A stretch of 64,000 nucleotides of DNA from Halichoerus grypus (GCF_964656455.1 NC_135725.1:47313688-47377687), one strand, 5' to 3'. Numbered from the stretch's first letter, positions 32,285 to 45,810 are shown. Translations and numbers: made by a program. The notes: generated by a model from the letters alone, not told the origin.

Positions 32285-34440
32285 GTCAAAATCAGGAGAC
32301 CCATCTCTTCATATTCAAATGAAGAAATAAGGCAAGGGAAAATAAAACAAAAAAGAAAGCAGGAAAGGGACCCGGAAATGATATTCTTGACCTACAACAT
32401 TAAGTCACTTGCCCATGTGTTCCGTCTTTCCAAGGACGCTTCTTTCTGCTTCAGTCATAGAATGCATTGAGTTAAATTATTGAAAATTGTGGTTAAAATG
32501 TGTCTGTGAACCTGAGTATCTCTAAGGGTATCCCTCCGTAGGTGAGAGCTATACTGAAGTTGTTCACGGGTTCGTGTATTGCAGGATCCTTGGTTTCCTG
32601 TCCAACACTGAACCACTTGGAACTTTTTCCTGACCTCACAGCAGGAGCACCAACAACAGAAACAACCACAAAATGCAAGACAATTGAAAACAACAACTCT
32701 TCTTAGATCCATTCACAGCTGAGGTCCCAGGGCCAGCCTCAGCACTGGTAACCAGAGAAAAAGGAGCATGCAGACAATCACACCTTACCAGGACCAGGGA
32801 TTGGGAGGAACACGAGCAGTAATGGAAGCATTGCTTGAGGCTCTGTGTGCTTACACTGCAGAGTTACCAACTCCAGGGCTCCCTAGTTACTGGAGACCAC
32901 AGGTTTGTGAGTTTTACCTTCAGAATCCCCACTAGGCTCTCTCTGTGAAGATCAGAGGAAAATCTGCTGGCTTTTCCAGCAGAGGGACAGGGAAAGGAAT
33001 CCTCCTAAAATAGTCTGAATCTACCTCTTCAGAGAAGTAGAGGACAAGGGATTGTGTCACCAGGATCTTGAAGGAGGGATGTCGACAAGAGGGGAAAGCT
33101 GACTTCCCACTGGTAGATGCATATGTGAATCTGGAATCTCCAACATTTCACGTCCTGGAGACATTCAATCCCAATTGTTTGTTGCATATTTGGAAATCGA
33201 GGCATGGTATTGAAAGTCCTTCTGTGTGAATGAGTGTGGAATGAGAAAATGCCCTAAGGCTTTGGAGCACCTTTAACTTTTAAGGCTGAGAAAGAGAAGG
33301 GGAGCCTGCAAAGGGCACAGAGATGGAGCAGCCAGTGCAGGTGGGACACAACCAGGAAGAATGATCTCCAGAAAGTGTGGAAGAAGAGAAGTTTCAGAAT
33401 TTCCCAAGATGAACCTTTGGTAGGAATTTATCACATGGCCTCTAGTACTATGCACTTCTTCTAGCTTCTGCTTGCGATCTAGTTGTTTGACCTTGAGAAA
33501 CTCACTTGAGAACTCTGAAGCTCAGTTTTCCCAAATGTGAAGTGGGGTGGAAATATTCCTAAAGCTGTTGTAATAATGGAATAGCACATTTAAATGTATC
33601 TAGTGTCTTCCACTGAGAGTTGAAGAAATGATGACTATTATTTTTTTCATAGACATCTCTAAGACAAAAGTGATCTTCTCCTAGCCTTCTCACTGTAACT
33701 GACTGCAAACTGTTGATTCTCTAAAATACCAAACCGGGAACAGGTGGCCCATGAATGGAATGTAATTATAGACACAATAATATCATATGTATCCATATAC
33801 ACTTACGGACATACACATACTCTAGACATTCTGTTAGAGCACATTTCCCCTTCCTCCCTGCTTCCCCAGACCCCATGCTTTCACTCCCAAATCACAGTGT
33901 TTCCCTCTCCCCCAGGGTAGAAACCCCCAGTGAGCTCTGCCCTCCTCCCTCCCTCCTCAGGAGCCTCTCTTGCCCATTCATACAGCTGCTTCCTTTTCCT
34001 TTGTGGTTTCTGTCTGGCCATTTTACTTCCTATTACAAGGCCACCTACGAAGGGCAAAAGTTGTTTTAAGTTTCTAGGTTTTTTTGAAACTCTCTTCCTT
34101 TCTCCTGGTGACTATCTCTGGACCCGAGGGGATGTCCCCTCTGCAGTGATGTAACAGTGGCTGTAGCAAAGGGGAAACAGGAGTGGAAGGTTGCTGTCCC
34201 GTGGCCCATCACAGTCTTTCCGGGGTGGGGGGCTGCCAGCGAGTGGGCAAGGTGAGCTAGACAGTGACCAAGTCTGGAGACTGGGCTTGTCTTGTATGTA
34301 GAAGTCTGTCCCTGGTGGGAGAGTTTCCTCCGGGCCAAAAAAAGGCTCTTTCCTGGAATGAACTGACTCTGCGAGTGGAATATGCCAATTTCCATGGCTT
34401 TTTATGAAGTTATAAAAAATATACATTTTTAAAAAATGAG
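32285..34440. other. Spacer between pseudogene and B-type upstream flank (U2)
   Basis: More diverged from U1 and U3 than those are from each other (for example at 33755-33850). No gene recognised. Confidence 0.5.
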
Positions 34441-35585
34441 CAGTTATGTTCACAGCCAAAGTGAGTAGAAGGTCCTGAGTTTTTTCCCATCCTCCTTGCT
34501 CTGTAGCTACACAACCTCCCCCATCACCAGCATCCCTGCACCAGACGGAACAGGTGTTACAGTTGCTTCCAACAATGTACCAAGTAGTTCTTAGGGTTGG
34601 GAACAAGTCTTCAACATTCCAAGGTGTGTGGTATGCCAAAGCTCAGCCTTGGAGCGGTCTCACAAAATCGTATCCTCAGTATTTATCGTCCGTCATTGGG
34701 TTTTCTTCGGTATCACACAAGAAGCATGGACATGGTATTTGTGGAAGATACACGAAATGTCTGCAAGATAGTGCCCCACCTAGAAATAACAGGAATGATC
34801 TGGGATTGGAGGACTTTCTCTCCATCATTTCCTGGATCTCAATGTCTTACCTGGAGTGGTGATCTTTGCTTACTTGTGAGCTGCCATTGGCTACCTGGTG
34901 GACATTGCTGATGTTTGAGCCTTGCTGTGAATCAGGCTCTGGAAATAAATACAAATAGATTATACTTTATGATTTAATTCTAAAAAACTTATTCAACACG
35001 TCAGTAATTCTATCTAGTGCTAAATAGAAAAAATATTTTGATAGTAACTTGATGAGTATCAAGCAGCAAGTGAAGTTAAAAATTATTTTCTCATTGAGGC
35101 CACCTAAATCCAGTACACTAAAAACAAATGTCCTATAAATAATTTAATTTTTCATTGGCTGTTAGCAAATTGGAATGATTCTAAATATTTAACTATATTG
35201 AAATCATTTTTACGTCTTTGTAGAAATTCTTAATTTGCATACTTTTATATTTCAATTAAAATAAGTAAAAAAATAAGAAGTCGCTAATGAAATTTAGTTA
35301 TCCAGTGAAGAATCAAAGGTATAAAATTGAGCTTTCTGTTTGAAATTTTTAGTCATTCTCCACCCTGAATTAAATAAACAGAGTAAAATTGTCACTTTCT
35401 TTTTTATCTATAAAGCAGCGCTATACATCCATAACTATATAGACTGCAGATCTGTGTTACTGACTTTTCTTGGAAGTTTCAATTACATAAACATTCAAAA
35501 CACTGTAAACGGAGGGGGTAATAAGAAAAAGAAACGGTTGAGAAACCCATGCTCCAAACCCAAGTAGAAAGTGCATAATGGAAAG
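34441..35585. other. 5' flank of IFNA copy 5
   Basis: B-type upstream flank. Differs from U1 and U3 at many sites. No coding signal. Confidence 0.6.
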
Positions 35586-35651
35586 CAAAAAGAGAAGTAG
35601 AAAGTAAGGGAAACGTTCAGAAATTGAAAACTCCCATGTCCCCTACTTAAG
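35586..35651 (+). promoter_or_regulatory. IFNA copy 5 virus-response element and TATA box
   Basis: AAGTAGAAAGTAAGGGAAAC and CAGAAATTGAAAACTCC half-sites; TACTTAAG at 35644-35651. Confidence 0.85.
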
Positions 35652-35744
35652 CCACACACACAAGGGAAGATGTTCAGAGAACCTAGAGCCACGGTCCCAG
35701 ACTTGCCCACCGCAGCCAGGCCAGCAGTATCTGCAGGATCCCCA

Positions 35745-36308
35745 ATGGCCCTGCCCTTTTCCTTCTTGGTGGCCCTGGTGGTGCTCAGCTGCAACTCCCT
35801 CTGCTCTCTGGGATGTGACCTGCCACAGAACCATGGTCTCTTCGCCTGGAGGACCTTGACGCTCCTGGGACAAATGAAGAGAATGTCTGCTAGCTCTTGT
35901 GACAAGTACACAAGTGACTTTGCCTTCCCCCAGGAGGTGCTGGATGGCAAGCAGTTGCAGAAGGCTCAAGCCCTCTCTGTCGTCCATGTGATGAACCAGA
36001 AGATCTTCCACCTCTTCTGCACAGAGGCCTCATCTGCTGCTTGGAACGAGACCCTCCTAGAGGAATTCTGCTCCGGACTTTCTGAGCAGCTGACCGACCT
36101 GGAAGCCTGTCCCACGCAGGAGGCTGGGGTGGCAGAGACTCCCCTCATGAAGGTGGACTCCATCCTGAGGAACTACTTCCAAAGAATCTCCCTCTATCTG
36201 CGAGAGAAGCAATACAGCCCTTGTGCCTGGGAGATTGTCAGAGCAGAAATCACGAGCTCCTTGTTTTCATCAACGATGTTGCAAGAAAGATTAAGGAGCA
36301 AGAAGTGA
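35745..36308 (+). CDS. IFNA: Interferon alpha, copy 5 (B-type)
   Basis: Complete 187-codon frame. Signal peptide with Asn17; mature protein with Thr14, Thr101, Gly105-Val106 and Arg130, and a B-type tail with Thr-Ser-Ser at 147-149, Phe151, Met155 and Glu158. Cysteines and NET at 78 are kept. A one-base deletion in the leader (ACGGTCCC against ACGGTTCCC) puts an ATG at 35670 in frame, giving a possible 25-residue extension. I keep 35745 as the start because it opens the signal peptide and the upstream ATG lies at or before the expected cap site. Secreted antiviral cytokine. Confidence 0.97.
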   Translation: MALPFSFLVALVVLSCNSLCSLGCDLPQNHGLFAWRTLTLLGQMKRMSASSCDKYTSDFAFPQEVLDGKQLQKAQALSVVHVMNQKIFHLFCTEASSAAWNETLLEEFCSGLSEQLTDLEACPTQEAGVAETPLMKVDSILRNYFQRISLYLREKQYSPCAWEIVRAEITSSLFSSTMLQERLRSKK

Positions 36309-36598
36309 GACCCGGTTCACCATGGAAATGATTCCCTCTGACTAATTATATCACACTTTCCCTTGTTCTTCCGTGTCAAAGACTCTCATTGCTGCTGTTA
36401 TGGTGACATCAACAGAATCCATTTCTTAAAGGTTTTCAGAAGTATGAAGCGACATGTCAACTCTACAAGCAGTCGCCGCTTACAGTTGACCATGCTCATG
36501 TCTATTTATCTATTTAAATGTTTATTTATGTAAATATTTATAAGATTTCTATTTCATATATTATTATGTGCACCTGTATGTGTCAGCAATATAATAAA
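36309..36598 (+). promoter_or_regulatory. 3' UTR with AU-rich elements and AATAAA (copy 5)
   Basis: Several ATTTA motifs at about 36502-36543 and AATAAA at 36593-36598. Confidence 0.8.
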
Positions 36599-36720
36599 AT
36601 GTATTCTTGATATTTAATCAGTTTACCATTTTTTTTTTTTTATTGAACTTTCACTACGAGAAGTGTTCAAAGAGTAACACCACGTCTAATTGCAGCTTGG
36701 TTGAAAAATGGTCGCAGATC

Positions 36721-36899
36721 GGCTCCACGGTGGCTCAGTTGGTTGACTGACTGCCTTTGGCTCAGGTCATGATCCGGGAGTCCCAAGATCGAGTCCCGAG
36801 TCAGGATCCCTGCTCTGCGGGCAGTCTGCTACTCCCTCTAACCCTCTCTTGTCTCATGCTCTCTCTCTCAAGTAAATAAATAAAATCTATTAAAAAAAA
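36721..36899 (+). mobile_element. Can-SINE, old (U2)
   Basis: Counterpart of 22615-22799, with a less rearranged head (GGCTCCACGGTGGCTCAGTT). Confidence 0.85.
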
Positions 36900-37823
36900 G
36901 AAAGAAAGAAAATGGTCAGCAGAATGCATTTATCCATCAGATTATGTACATCTGAAGCAACAACTGACTTTCACTTAGACAACTTGTACGTTGCACTTGG
37001 GCTATAAGACATGACAAATACAGGTCCCGATGTCTACATGTTTGTTGTCGTTGGGATAGGAATCTAAAAACAATCCTCAGACTTAGTGTTATAATGAAGA
37101 AGGGAAGGAAGTGAATTCTCTCATCTGATGCTGGAATGGAGAAGGTCAGGAAGTACACATAAAAGCTGGGGACCCCTCGACTGGTGACTGGTAGACATGG
37201 AGGCACAAATGTCCAGTGTCAGGGGAGAGGTGATTTTGCGCTTGACAAGAAATGCCATGGCTGAGGTCCGTATCTACAGGGAATGCCAGAAACAGAGGTG
37301 TTCATGCGGGGAGACCGTGTAGTGTGAGAAACAGACATAAACTTGATTCTGAGGCTCTCCAACCATTGAAGGGAGGGGAGAGAAGAGCCACAAGGAGACA
37401 GTGGACTCATGGCCACACAGTACATGGATAATAAGAGAGGATGCCGATGAGTATATTTCAGGACATAAATGTGCTTCGAAGACCATCAGTGGATTCCTGG
37501 AAGATGTGGATTGAAACTGCCTGGTGTGTCAGAAAACTAGATGCCTTTGCTGACCTCATGAGAGTCGGTTGGGTGGAATCATAAGCAGAGACCACACTGG
37601 AGCCGATGGGAGCATAAATAAGAGAAGTCAGTGTGTCTGAAGTGGAGAAGAATATAGCATGGCATCTGGGAATAATGGGGTTCGTTTTTCTGTGCATAGT
37701 TTGTCCTTTTATGCCGTATGTTTCTTCTGGAGTGATTTCATGGAATTGATGTTTTGGCAAATCTTATTAATGGGTTTAATACTGTATTATTTTGAATCAT
37801 GACTTAATTACTGACAATGGTTT
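36900..37823. other. B-type 3' flank (U2)
   Basis: Counterpart of 22800-23708. No gene recognised. Confidence 0.55.
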
Positions 37824-37834
37824 ATCCTGTCTTG

Positions 37835-38031
37835 TTTTTTTTTTTTTTAAGATTTTATTTATTTGACAGAGAGAGAGATAGTGAGAGCAGGAACACAAGC
37901 AGGGGGAGTGGGAGAGGGAGAAGCAGGCTTCCTGCCGAGTAGGGAGCCCGATGTGGGACTCAATCCCAGGACCCTGGGTTCATGACCTGAGCTGAAGGCA
38001 GACGCTTAACGACTGAGCCACCCAGGTGCGC
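37835..38031 (-). mobile_element. Can-SINE shared with U1
   Basis: Same insertion as 23720-23915: target duplication ATCCTGTCTTG at 37824-37834 and 38032-38042. Confidence 0.95.
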
Positions 38032-38042
38032 ATCCTGTCTTG

Positions 38043-38783
38043 GTTCTTACTACCTTATATATCAGCGAGCTGCTCAGCTTCAAAAATTCACTACTCAAGA
38101 ATAGATAACTCATTCAATCCTTCATCAAATTGTCTATTACTACTGATAAAAGAATGTTTCCTGGAATGACTGGCTTTATTAATTAGGTTCCTTAACTCCT
38201 CATTGTGACCCTGTTTACTACAGCAGCAGTATACCCCATTTCTTTTTCTCCAGTGTTTGATATGATTCACAATTGTAACAGAATGTTGTGAAGATTAAGA
38301 GAACTCATGCACTTAAAGGCACCCAGCATTGTATTTTTCATAAAGGAACGACTTAAATATGGTACATATCCTCTTGTTTTAATTCTGACAGCTACATATG
38401 AGAATACTGTTTGTGTCTTTCTACAAAATTCTTGGGAACAGTGTGTCCTATGCTTCAGTAACTGACTTCCAAAGGGGGCAGCCTCCAAAACCGGAATTCT
38501 ATCGTAAATTCTAGAGAAGGCTGACCAATTCATTCCCCATGGCAAAGAAGGGTTTTTATTTATATTCAATGATGAAAGGGTGGCTTGTATGAATATCTGA
38601 GAGTTGAGAATAAATATCTAGGTGGAAGTGTGGAAGAACATGCTATTTCTTTAACCTTCTAGCACCTGCCCCTGTCCTGCTCTTCCATACTCTAGGACAC
38701 GTTGCCCTCCTGTTTCCTTCCTCTCTAAGGCAGAAGTCCTGACAGTATCCTTGGCATTCACTCTCTTGAGCTCTCAGCCTGTT
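38043..38783. other. Spacer with empty SINE site (U2)
   Basis: Carries the single-copy target CATATCCTCTTGTTTTA at 38365-38381. No other feature. Confidence 0.6.
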
Positions 38784-38799
38784 CACGCAACAGCTTTCT

Positions 38800-39720
38800 T
38801 TTTTTTTTTAATTTTGTTTTATTATATATTTTAATCACCATACATTCCATCATTTGTTTTTGATGTAGTATTCCATGATTCATTGTTTGCGGATAACACC
38901 CAGTGCTCCATTCAATACATGCCCTCTTTAATACCCATCACCAGGCTAACCCATCGCCCTACTCCCCTCCCCTTTAGAACCCTCAGTTTGTTTCTTAGAG
39001 TCCATCGTCTCTCGGTTCGTCTCCGCATCCGATTTCCCACCCTTCATTTTTTCCTTCCTACTATCTTCTTCTCCTTTTTTTTCTTTAACATATAATGTAT
39101 TATTTGTTTCAGAGGTACAGGTCTGTGATTCAACAGTCTTACACAATTCACAGCGCTCACCATAGCACATACCCTCCCCAATATCTATCACCCAGCCACC
39201 CCATCCCTCCCACTCTCCAACTCCAGCAACCCTCAATTTGTGTCCTGAGATTAAGAATTCCTCATATCAGTGAGATCATATGATACGTCTTTCTCTGATT
39301 GACTTATTTCGCTTATCATAATACCATCTAGTTCCTTCCACGTCGTTGCAAATGGCAAGATTTAGGTGTTGGTTTTTTTTTTTTTTTTTGATGTCTGCAT
39401 AATTTTCCATTATATATATATACCACATCTTCTTTATCCATTCATCTGTTGATGGACATCTTGGCTCTTTCCATAGTTTGGCTATTGTGGACATTGCTGC
39501 TATAAACATTGGGGTGCACCTACCCCTTCGGATCCCTACATTTGTATCTTTGGGGTAAATACCCAGTAGTGCAATTGCTGGGTCGTAAGGTAGCTCTATT
39601 TTCAACTTTTTGAGGAATCTACATACTGTTTTCCAGAGTGGCTGTACCAGCTTGCATTCCCACCAACAGTGTAGGAGGGTTCCCCTTTCTCCGCATCCTC
39701 GCCAACGTCTGTCATTTCCT
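38800..39720 (-). mobile_element. 5'-truncated LINE-1 fragment (U2)
   Basis: Counterpart of 24918-25837, with the target duplication CACRCAACAGCTTTCT at 38784-38799 and 39721-39736. Confidence 0.95.
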
Positions 39721-39736
39721 CACACAACAGCTTTCT

Positions 39737-41940
39737 GTTCTGTTGCGGTCTCAGATTAAAGGTTTCCTTACAGAGCAGCACATCACAAGTAGAAAGCAAA
39801 ACTGAAATGAAATCTCTAGGTTTTGCAGAAAAACCTGCAAGAGAGGCTTTGTTCTGATTTCCATCCAATGTGATATAATAGTAGCTGTGGCTAAAAGGAA
39901 ACAGAAAGCAGGATCAGGTTGAAGGGTGGACTAATGAAGCTCCTCTACAGGAAGACCACCCCTTGGTGGCCACGTGTGACCAGGGCGGCGACCAAGATGG
40001 AGGCCAGGCTTGGGATAGCTGCAGAAATGGGTCCTCTTCCTGAGGATGTCCCTTCAAGCTACAAAAAGGCTACTTGTTGACAACCAGAGATTCTAATGCT
40101 GTCATAAATCTGTTTCCTTACTCTGTCTATGATAAAGAGTAAGTCTTGTCCTGAAAATCCGTACAGCCACCTTCAGTTTTGATCCCAGTATTATGGATTA
40201 TTAAATATTGGAAAGTGTTGGAGAACCAATTGGCAGGGACAGGGGCAAGGGTGAGGGGAGTGAGCACCACCATCAACTTTCCATCCGCAGGGGCTCTGGT
40301 CAACCTGTCAGGGGATGTGGGGGAGACAGGCCTCGGAGCCAGGTGCCCACTGATGGGCTGCGAGAGATCACCGTGCAGTTTACCGGTCACAAGCAGCCAA
40401 GGCTTGGCAGCTTCAGGACAAAGGAACATACGCGGCCTCCCTCCACCCTGCCTGCCAGCTGACTCGTGCGCTGCGGAGCTGAAGGTCCCCCGGACATCCA
40501 GTCCTGCACAGAAATACACTAAATACTGGGAACCCTGCCCACACGTCTACACCCAAGAAATCCAGGAGCTCAGCCGTGCCTGTGCCTGAGGTCTCCTTTG
40601 CTCTGATTAAACTAGGTGCAGGATGCTCCTTTGGTCAAAAAACCACAGCATGGAAACATGAAAGTGTGGAAGGTCAGTAGCAACTTTGGAACCTGTGCGG
40701 AGAAGAGAAATGTGGAAATGTCCACTGGATCAGTGACTTGTCCTCAGGAGGTGGAACAGTAGGAATGGGCAGCATCGAGTCAACTGTCTCTCCATATCTT
40801 TCCCGAGACTGAGATGATTCAAGTGGACTCTGCGAGCACAGTGTTCTCCGACGCAGACGTGGCCCACAGCAGTGTCCCCAGCACGGGTGACACTGACGCG
40901 ACAGCAGCCTGCAGGGTATTGCAAGGAGGAGGGTTACTCCTGCTTACCAGCTGCAAGTTCTCTTTCGTTGGCAGAAAAGTCTCCTGCCTTATGAGTATTT
41001 AAAAGGGAGTCTGTCAACTTTTCTGAGAACTTCAAGTCCATCAGTTCAGTTGACTCACACCACACCCCCTGTTGCCATCCACAACCACAGCACTTTACAT
41101 TTGAAGTGGAATCTGGACTCCTTGATCCCTCACCCTCCCCTCCTGACTGATTTCATGCCATGGCCTCTCCTGGTTCTTAAATCCTCTCTCCATTTCTATC
41201 CTTCACCCCTTTCAACCGGTGCTTCCGGACAAGCCAGTATCTCACAACTGCTCATGTTCGACCTTGGATCTTTGGTAGCTTCAGAATAATTCATCCCTCC
41301 GCGTTTCTATTTCTCTCCAAACAGTTGTATAAATAAGTGGAATCCAAATGGTGATATTGAGAGGATTGAGTTAATGATTTCAAGGATCTCCGAAGAGTTA
41401 GCCTGAATTCAGCTTTGGGTGTTATCATCATGGAACATCATCATCATTATTCTTATCCAGATGAAGAGCAGAATCTTTTAGGATCATCCAGTTCCCTCTG
41501 TCTTAATATTGGATTTCTCAAGGCAATCTTTTCCTGGCCTGAGTGGATTTATCAACTAGGTAGATCGCTCAGGCAGGGCGAGTATCCCCTCTCCTTCCTC
41601 AGAGGGTGAGCAGCTGGGGTTCTGGTACCATTCTCTTGTGAGCTGGTTGGTGTGACTCCTCTCATCTTTCTTCAGAGCTGAGCATATGTGGATTGAATGA
41701 AAGAAAAATCAGGTGGCTGGTCTTGCAACGCTGAGGGCTGCTTGGGACCCCCGAGTTGGTCTTGTGTGAGCCTCTGGCCGAGTCAGCCACTGTCCTGACT
41801 TGGGGTAATTCAGTACAGCCTTCATTCCCCCCTCTGCCAGAGCTGCTGGTGCCCAGTGTTGCTGCATTGAATTTTGCTGATGTACACTCTGTCATTTTCT
41901 CAGGAGAGGCCAGTCTTTCACATTCTGACATTCAGATGTA
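39737..41940. other. Unit spacer with small conserved frame (U2)
   Basis: Includes the about 275-bp block 39919-40194 that U1 lacks, and a 136-codon open frame at 40179-40589 without a recognisable domain. The segment 41030-41895 matches the window's first kilobase. Confidence 0.4.
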
Positions 41941-42475
41941 ACATTTGTCTCCCCCGCCCCCACCCACCCCATACACCACAGTCATGTTTTGCTTTCTAGG
42001 AAAGTTGAAATGAGAAACAGAAAACTGATGTCTTGAAAATGGTAGAGAAACCCGGTGCAGCCCCTTGACCTTTCTTTTACTTCCCTTTATACGATCCTCA
42101 CGATGATGTAGAACATGATGTGGGAGCAGCAAGTCGGAGTGTGTCCAGTAACGCACTGTGGAAAAATGAAGATATTCCAATTCTTTTTGTTGTTGTTATT
42201 TAAACTGAAAATGCAATATCATGAATAAGGAAGGCAAGAAGGCTGTTTCTCCCTGACATCATAGCCTGGGCCTCACCCCCTGCATTCTGAGCACCAGACA
42301 GATGACCAGACTAAGATGGCCAATAGAAACACGCAGACTGAATGAACTACTGAAAGTCATTACTTTCTGTGCTGGATGTTTCTCCTGAGAGACACAATCA
42401 GTGAATCCCCCGTGCGCAGTCCAGAAATTTTGAGGCAAAGAAGTGTACCGTAGTTTAGGTAAAATTAGCACACTA

Positions 42476-42602
42476 GGGGAGCCTGAGTGGCTCAGTCCAT
42501 TGAGGATCTGATTCTTACTCTCCCCTCAGGTCTTGATCTCACACTGTGAGTTCAGGCCCCATGTTGGGCTCTACCCTGTGTGTGGAGCCTACTTAAAAAA
42601 AA
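42476..42602 (+). mobile_element. Old short tRNA-type SINE relic (U3)
   Basis: Counterpart of 14228-14357. Confidence 0.8.
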
Positions 42603-43938
42603 TTTCAAAATTGAAAAGTAAGGACTGTGGTGGCAAAATTAATGTATTCCCTTACTCAAGGTAAAATGATTACAGTAGGCTCTTTCGTCTACTTGGAGAA
42701 AACAAACGTTCACCCTCAGTACCTGAGGGCTGTTGACACTTTTGATACCTGGTCAGGAGAGGAGGAGGTCAGCACTGAGTGCTAGGGTCCCCAGCCCAAA
42801 ACTCTAGGGGCAAGGGCAAGGATCTAGGGCCAGTCATTGCTTTGCTGACAAGGAAACCAGCCCCTGCACAGTAGGGGCATCTAAAGTCCTCAGGACATGC
42901 TGAGCCTGCCCTCAGGGAGTGAGTCCAGGAGAGCTTGGGTGGAAGACACTCAGTCACTCCAGAGGAAAAATGTTAGTAGAGGTGATAACTACCTTGTCAG
43001 GGAGGTGTGGCTGGGAAAATCCATTTATCAGGAATTAGAACCTTCACACCTCCACATCCAGACAAGAACCAGGCTTCCTGCTGGGGACACTGGCACAGTC
43101 TTGAAGCGGTCTAACAAAACCTCAGTATTTATTGTCTCTCATTGGGTTTTCTTCGGTATGACACAAGAAACAATGACATAGAATTCTTGGAAGATACCCA
43201 AACGGTCTGCAAGATGAGGACGACAAACCTAGGAATAAGAGGAATAATTTAGGATTGGAGGATTTTCTCTCCATCATTTCCTACATCTCAAAGTCTGACC
43301 TGGAGAGGGGATCTGTGCTTGCTTGTGAGCTGCCATCCGATGTCTTGTGGATATTGGTTGTCTGAGCCTTGATGTGATGCAGGCTTTGCAATAAAATACG
43401 AAGAGATGATGTTTTATGATTTAGTTGTACAACACTCATTCAGCACATCAGTACTTACCTAGTGCTAAACAGAAAACAAATTTTGACAATGTCTTCAAGA
43501 GTATGTAGCAGCAGGTGAAGGTAAAAATGATTTTGTCATATGAGGCAACATTAAAGTTCAGTACACAAAAAACAGATGTTAATAATAATTTAAGTTTTCA
43601 CTTGCTTTTAGCCATTTGGAATGGTTTTACCTTTTAAGTACAGCAAAATCGTTATGTCTTTTTAGAAATTGTTAATTTGCATATGTACGTTATATATTAC
43701 AATTTATCTATGTAAGTAAATTACAAGTCACTGAGCACATTTACTGTTATACTTATGCATCAATAGCTTTAAAATTTAACTTTTAGCTTAAAATTTTTAA
43801 GCATTCTTAACCCTGAAGTGGAGAAACTTTACAGTTTCTTTTTTACCTATAAAGCACGGATATAAATACAATATGTAACTATATATACTGTGTATCCATG
43901 CTATTAAGTTTTCTTGGAAGGTTCAATTAAAAAACATT
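42603..43938. other. A-type 5' flank, distal part (U3)
   Basis: Upstream flank of IFNA copy 6, now separated from the gene by the LINE-1. Ends in GGAAGGTTCAATTAAAAAAC at about 43915-43935. Confidence 0.7.
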
Positions 43939-45810
43939 GGGGGGGGCGGAGCAAGATGGCGGAGGAGTAGGAGACCTGGATTTCGTCTCCTCTCAGGAAT
44001 TCAGCTGGATAGGGATCAAACCATTCTGAACACCTACAAACGCAACAGGAGATCGAAGAAAAGAATAGCAACAACTCTCTGAACAGAAAAGCGACCACTT
44101 TCTGGAAGGTAGGACGTGCGGAGAAGTGAATCCGAGGCGTTATTCAGGAGGATAGACGGCGGGGGAGGGGCCTCCGTAGGCCGCTTCTGGCAAGTGATAG
44201 AGCCACGGAGCACAAAATCGGAACTTTTAGAAGTCTGCTCCGCTGAGGGACGTCACTCTGGTGGCGAAGTGGGGGGTGGAACCCTCGCGGGACAGTGTGG
44301 TCTCAGGACCCTCGGGGTCACAGAAAGCCCGGGGGTGCCTGAGTGCGGCAGAGCTCCCAGGGATCGGAGCGGGGAAGCCGGCTGCAGAGACGGAGCCCAG
44401 GCGCGGGCTCTCAGCTGGGGGTTCCTATAAACCGTGATCCGCGGCACAGTCGGGCCACTGCTCCTCCAGCAGGGACCCAACAAGCGGCAGATCCGGGGAG
44501 ACTCACCTTCTTCCCCCGGGAGGAGAGGTGCGGGAGCACACCGCGGGGATCTGCTGGGTTTGGAGACTCCACCCGGGGTCGGGTGCCGGATAGAAAGGCA
44601 CGGTCACAGGCCGGGTGAGCGCGGAGTGTGGCTGGAGACCGGGGAGACGGGAGTGACTGACTGCTTTTCTCTGGGGGCTCGCTGAGGAGCGGGGCCCCGA
44701 GTTCTCGGCTCCTCCGGGCTGGAGACTGGGAGGCTGCCATTTTCACTCTCCGCCTCCAAAGCCGAACGGAAAGCTTGCAGGGAACAAAAGCTCCCGAGAG
44801 CAAACCCGAGCAGATTACTTAGCCCGGACCGGCAAGGGCAGGGCAATTCTGCCTCCGGGAAAGACATTTGGGAACCACGGCAACAGGCCCCTCCCCCAGA
44901 AGATCAGCGAGAACAGCCAGCCAAGACCAGGTTTACCGATCAGTGAGAACGGCAGAACTCCAGCGCTAGGGGAATACTGCACATAGAATCCATGGCTTTT
45001 TTTACCATGATTCTTTAGTCTTTCAAAGTTAATTATTTTTTTTAACTGTCTTTTTTTCTTTTTTCTTTTTTTCTTTTTTTTTGAATTTTTCTTTTTCCCT
45101 TTTTCAACCAACATCTTATCAATCCCTTTTTAAAAAAAAAAACATTTTTATTTTTCATTTTTAAAGTCATATCTATCCCTTTATAGTAGTTACCTGTATT
45201 TTTGGCATATATATATAAGTTGTTCTCTCTTTAAAATTTTGAGATAGTCTCTTCTAACAGATCAAAATATACTCTAAATCTCTAGTGTATGGTTTTTTTC
45301 TACTCCCCTGCCTGATCACACTCTCTCCCTTTTTTCTTTCTTTTTTTTTTTTAAATCCTCTTCTTTCTTTTTTCAAACAACTTATCAAATCCTTTTTAAA
45401 AATTTTTTATAATTTCCATCTTTACAGTCATATTCCATCCCTTCATCATATCAACCCTTATTTCTGTACATATATAAGTTTTTCTTTCTTTAAAATTTTG
45501 GGAGGGACTTTCTTTTAACAGACCAAAATACACCCAAAATCTAGTGTGTGGCACTGATCTATAAACCAGCCTGATCATATTTGATCACATTCTGTTTTTG
45601 TTTTGTTTTGTTTTGTTCTGCTTTTGTTTGTTTTTATCTTTATCTTTATCTTTATCTTTTTTCTTTTTTTCTTTCTTTTTCTTTTTTCTCTTTCCCTTTC
45701 TTTTCCCACTGCTTCAGGTCTTTTCTGATTTGTTTAGAGTATATTTTCTGGGGACGTTGTTACCCTGCTAGCATTTTGTTCTCTCATTAATCTATTCTCC
45801 TCTGCACAAA
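43939..45810 (+). promoter_or_regulatory. LINE-1 5' UTR with internal promoter
   Basis: CAAGATGGCGG at 43952-43962 resembles the YY1 site at the start of mammalian LINE-1 promoters. A CpG-rich part spans about 44100-44950, followed by a T-rich tract from 45010 to 45790 that includes a TTTATC repeat at about 45633-45658. Open antisense frames here come from base composition. Confidence 0.75.

Larger units (their letters stand above)
27791..41940 (+). repeat. Segmental duplication unit U2
   Basis: Same order as U1: old SINE relic, IFNA copy 4 (A), pseudogene, IFNA copy 5 (B), SINE, LINE-1 fragment, spacer. It lacks the two U1-private SINEs and has the extra 275-bp block. Confidence 0.9.

Noticed and set aside
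44116..44867. Several open frames on both strands in the LINE-1 5' UTR
   Set aside because: GC-rich untranslated region of the element; not among known LINE-1 proteins.
45601..45790. 69-codon Phe/Leu-rich frame near ORF1
   Set aside because: Product of the T-rich tract of the LINE-1 5' UTR.
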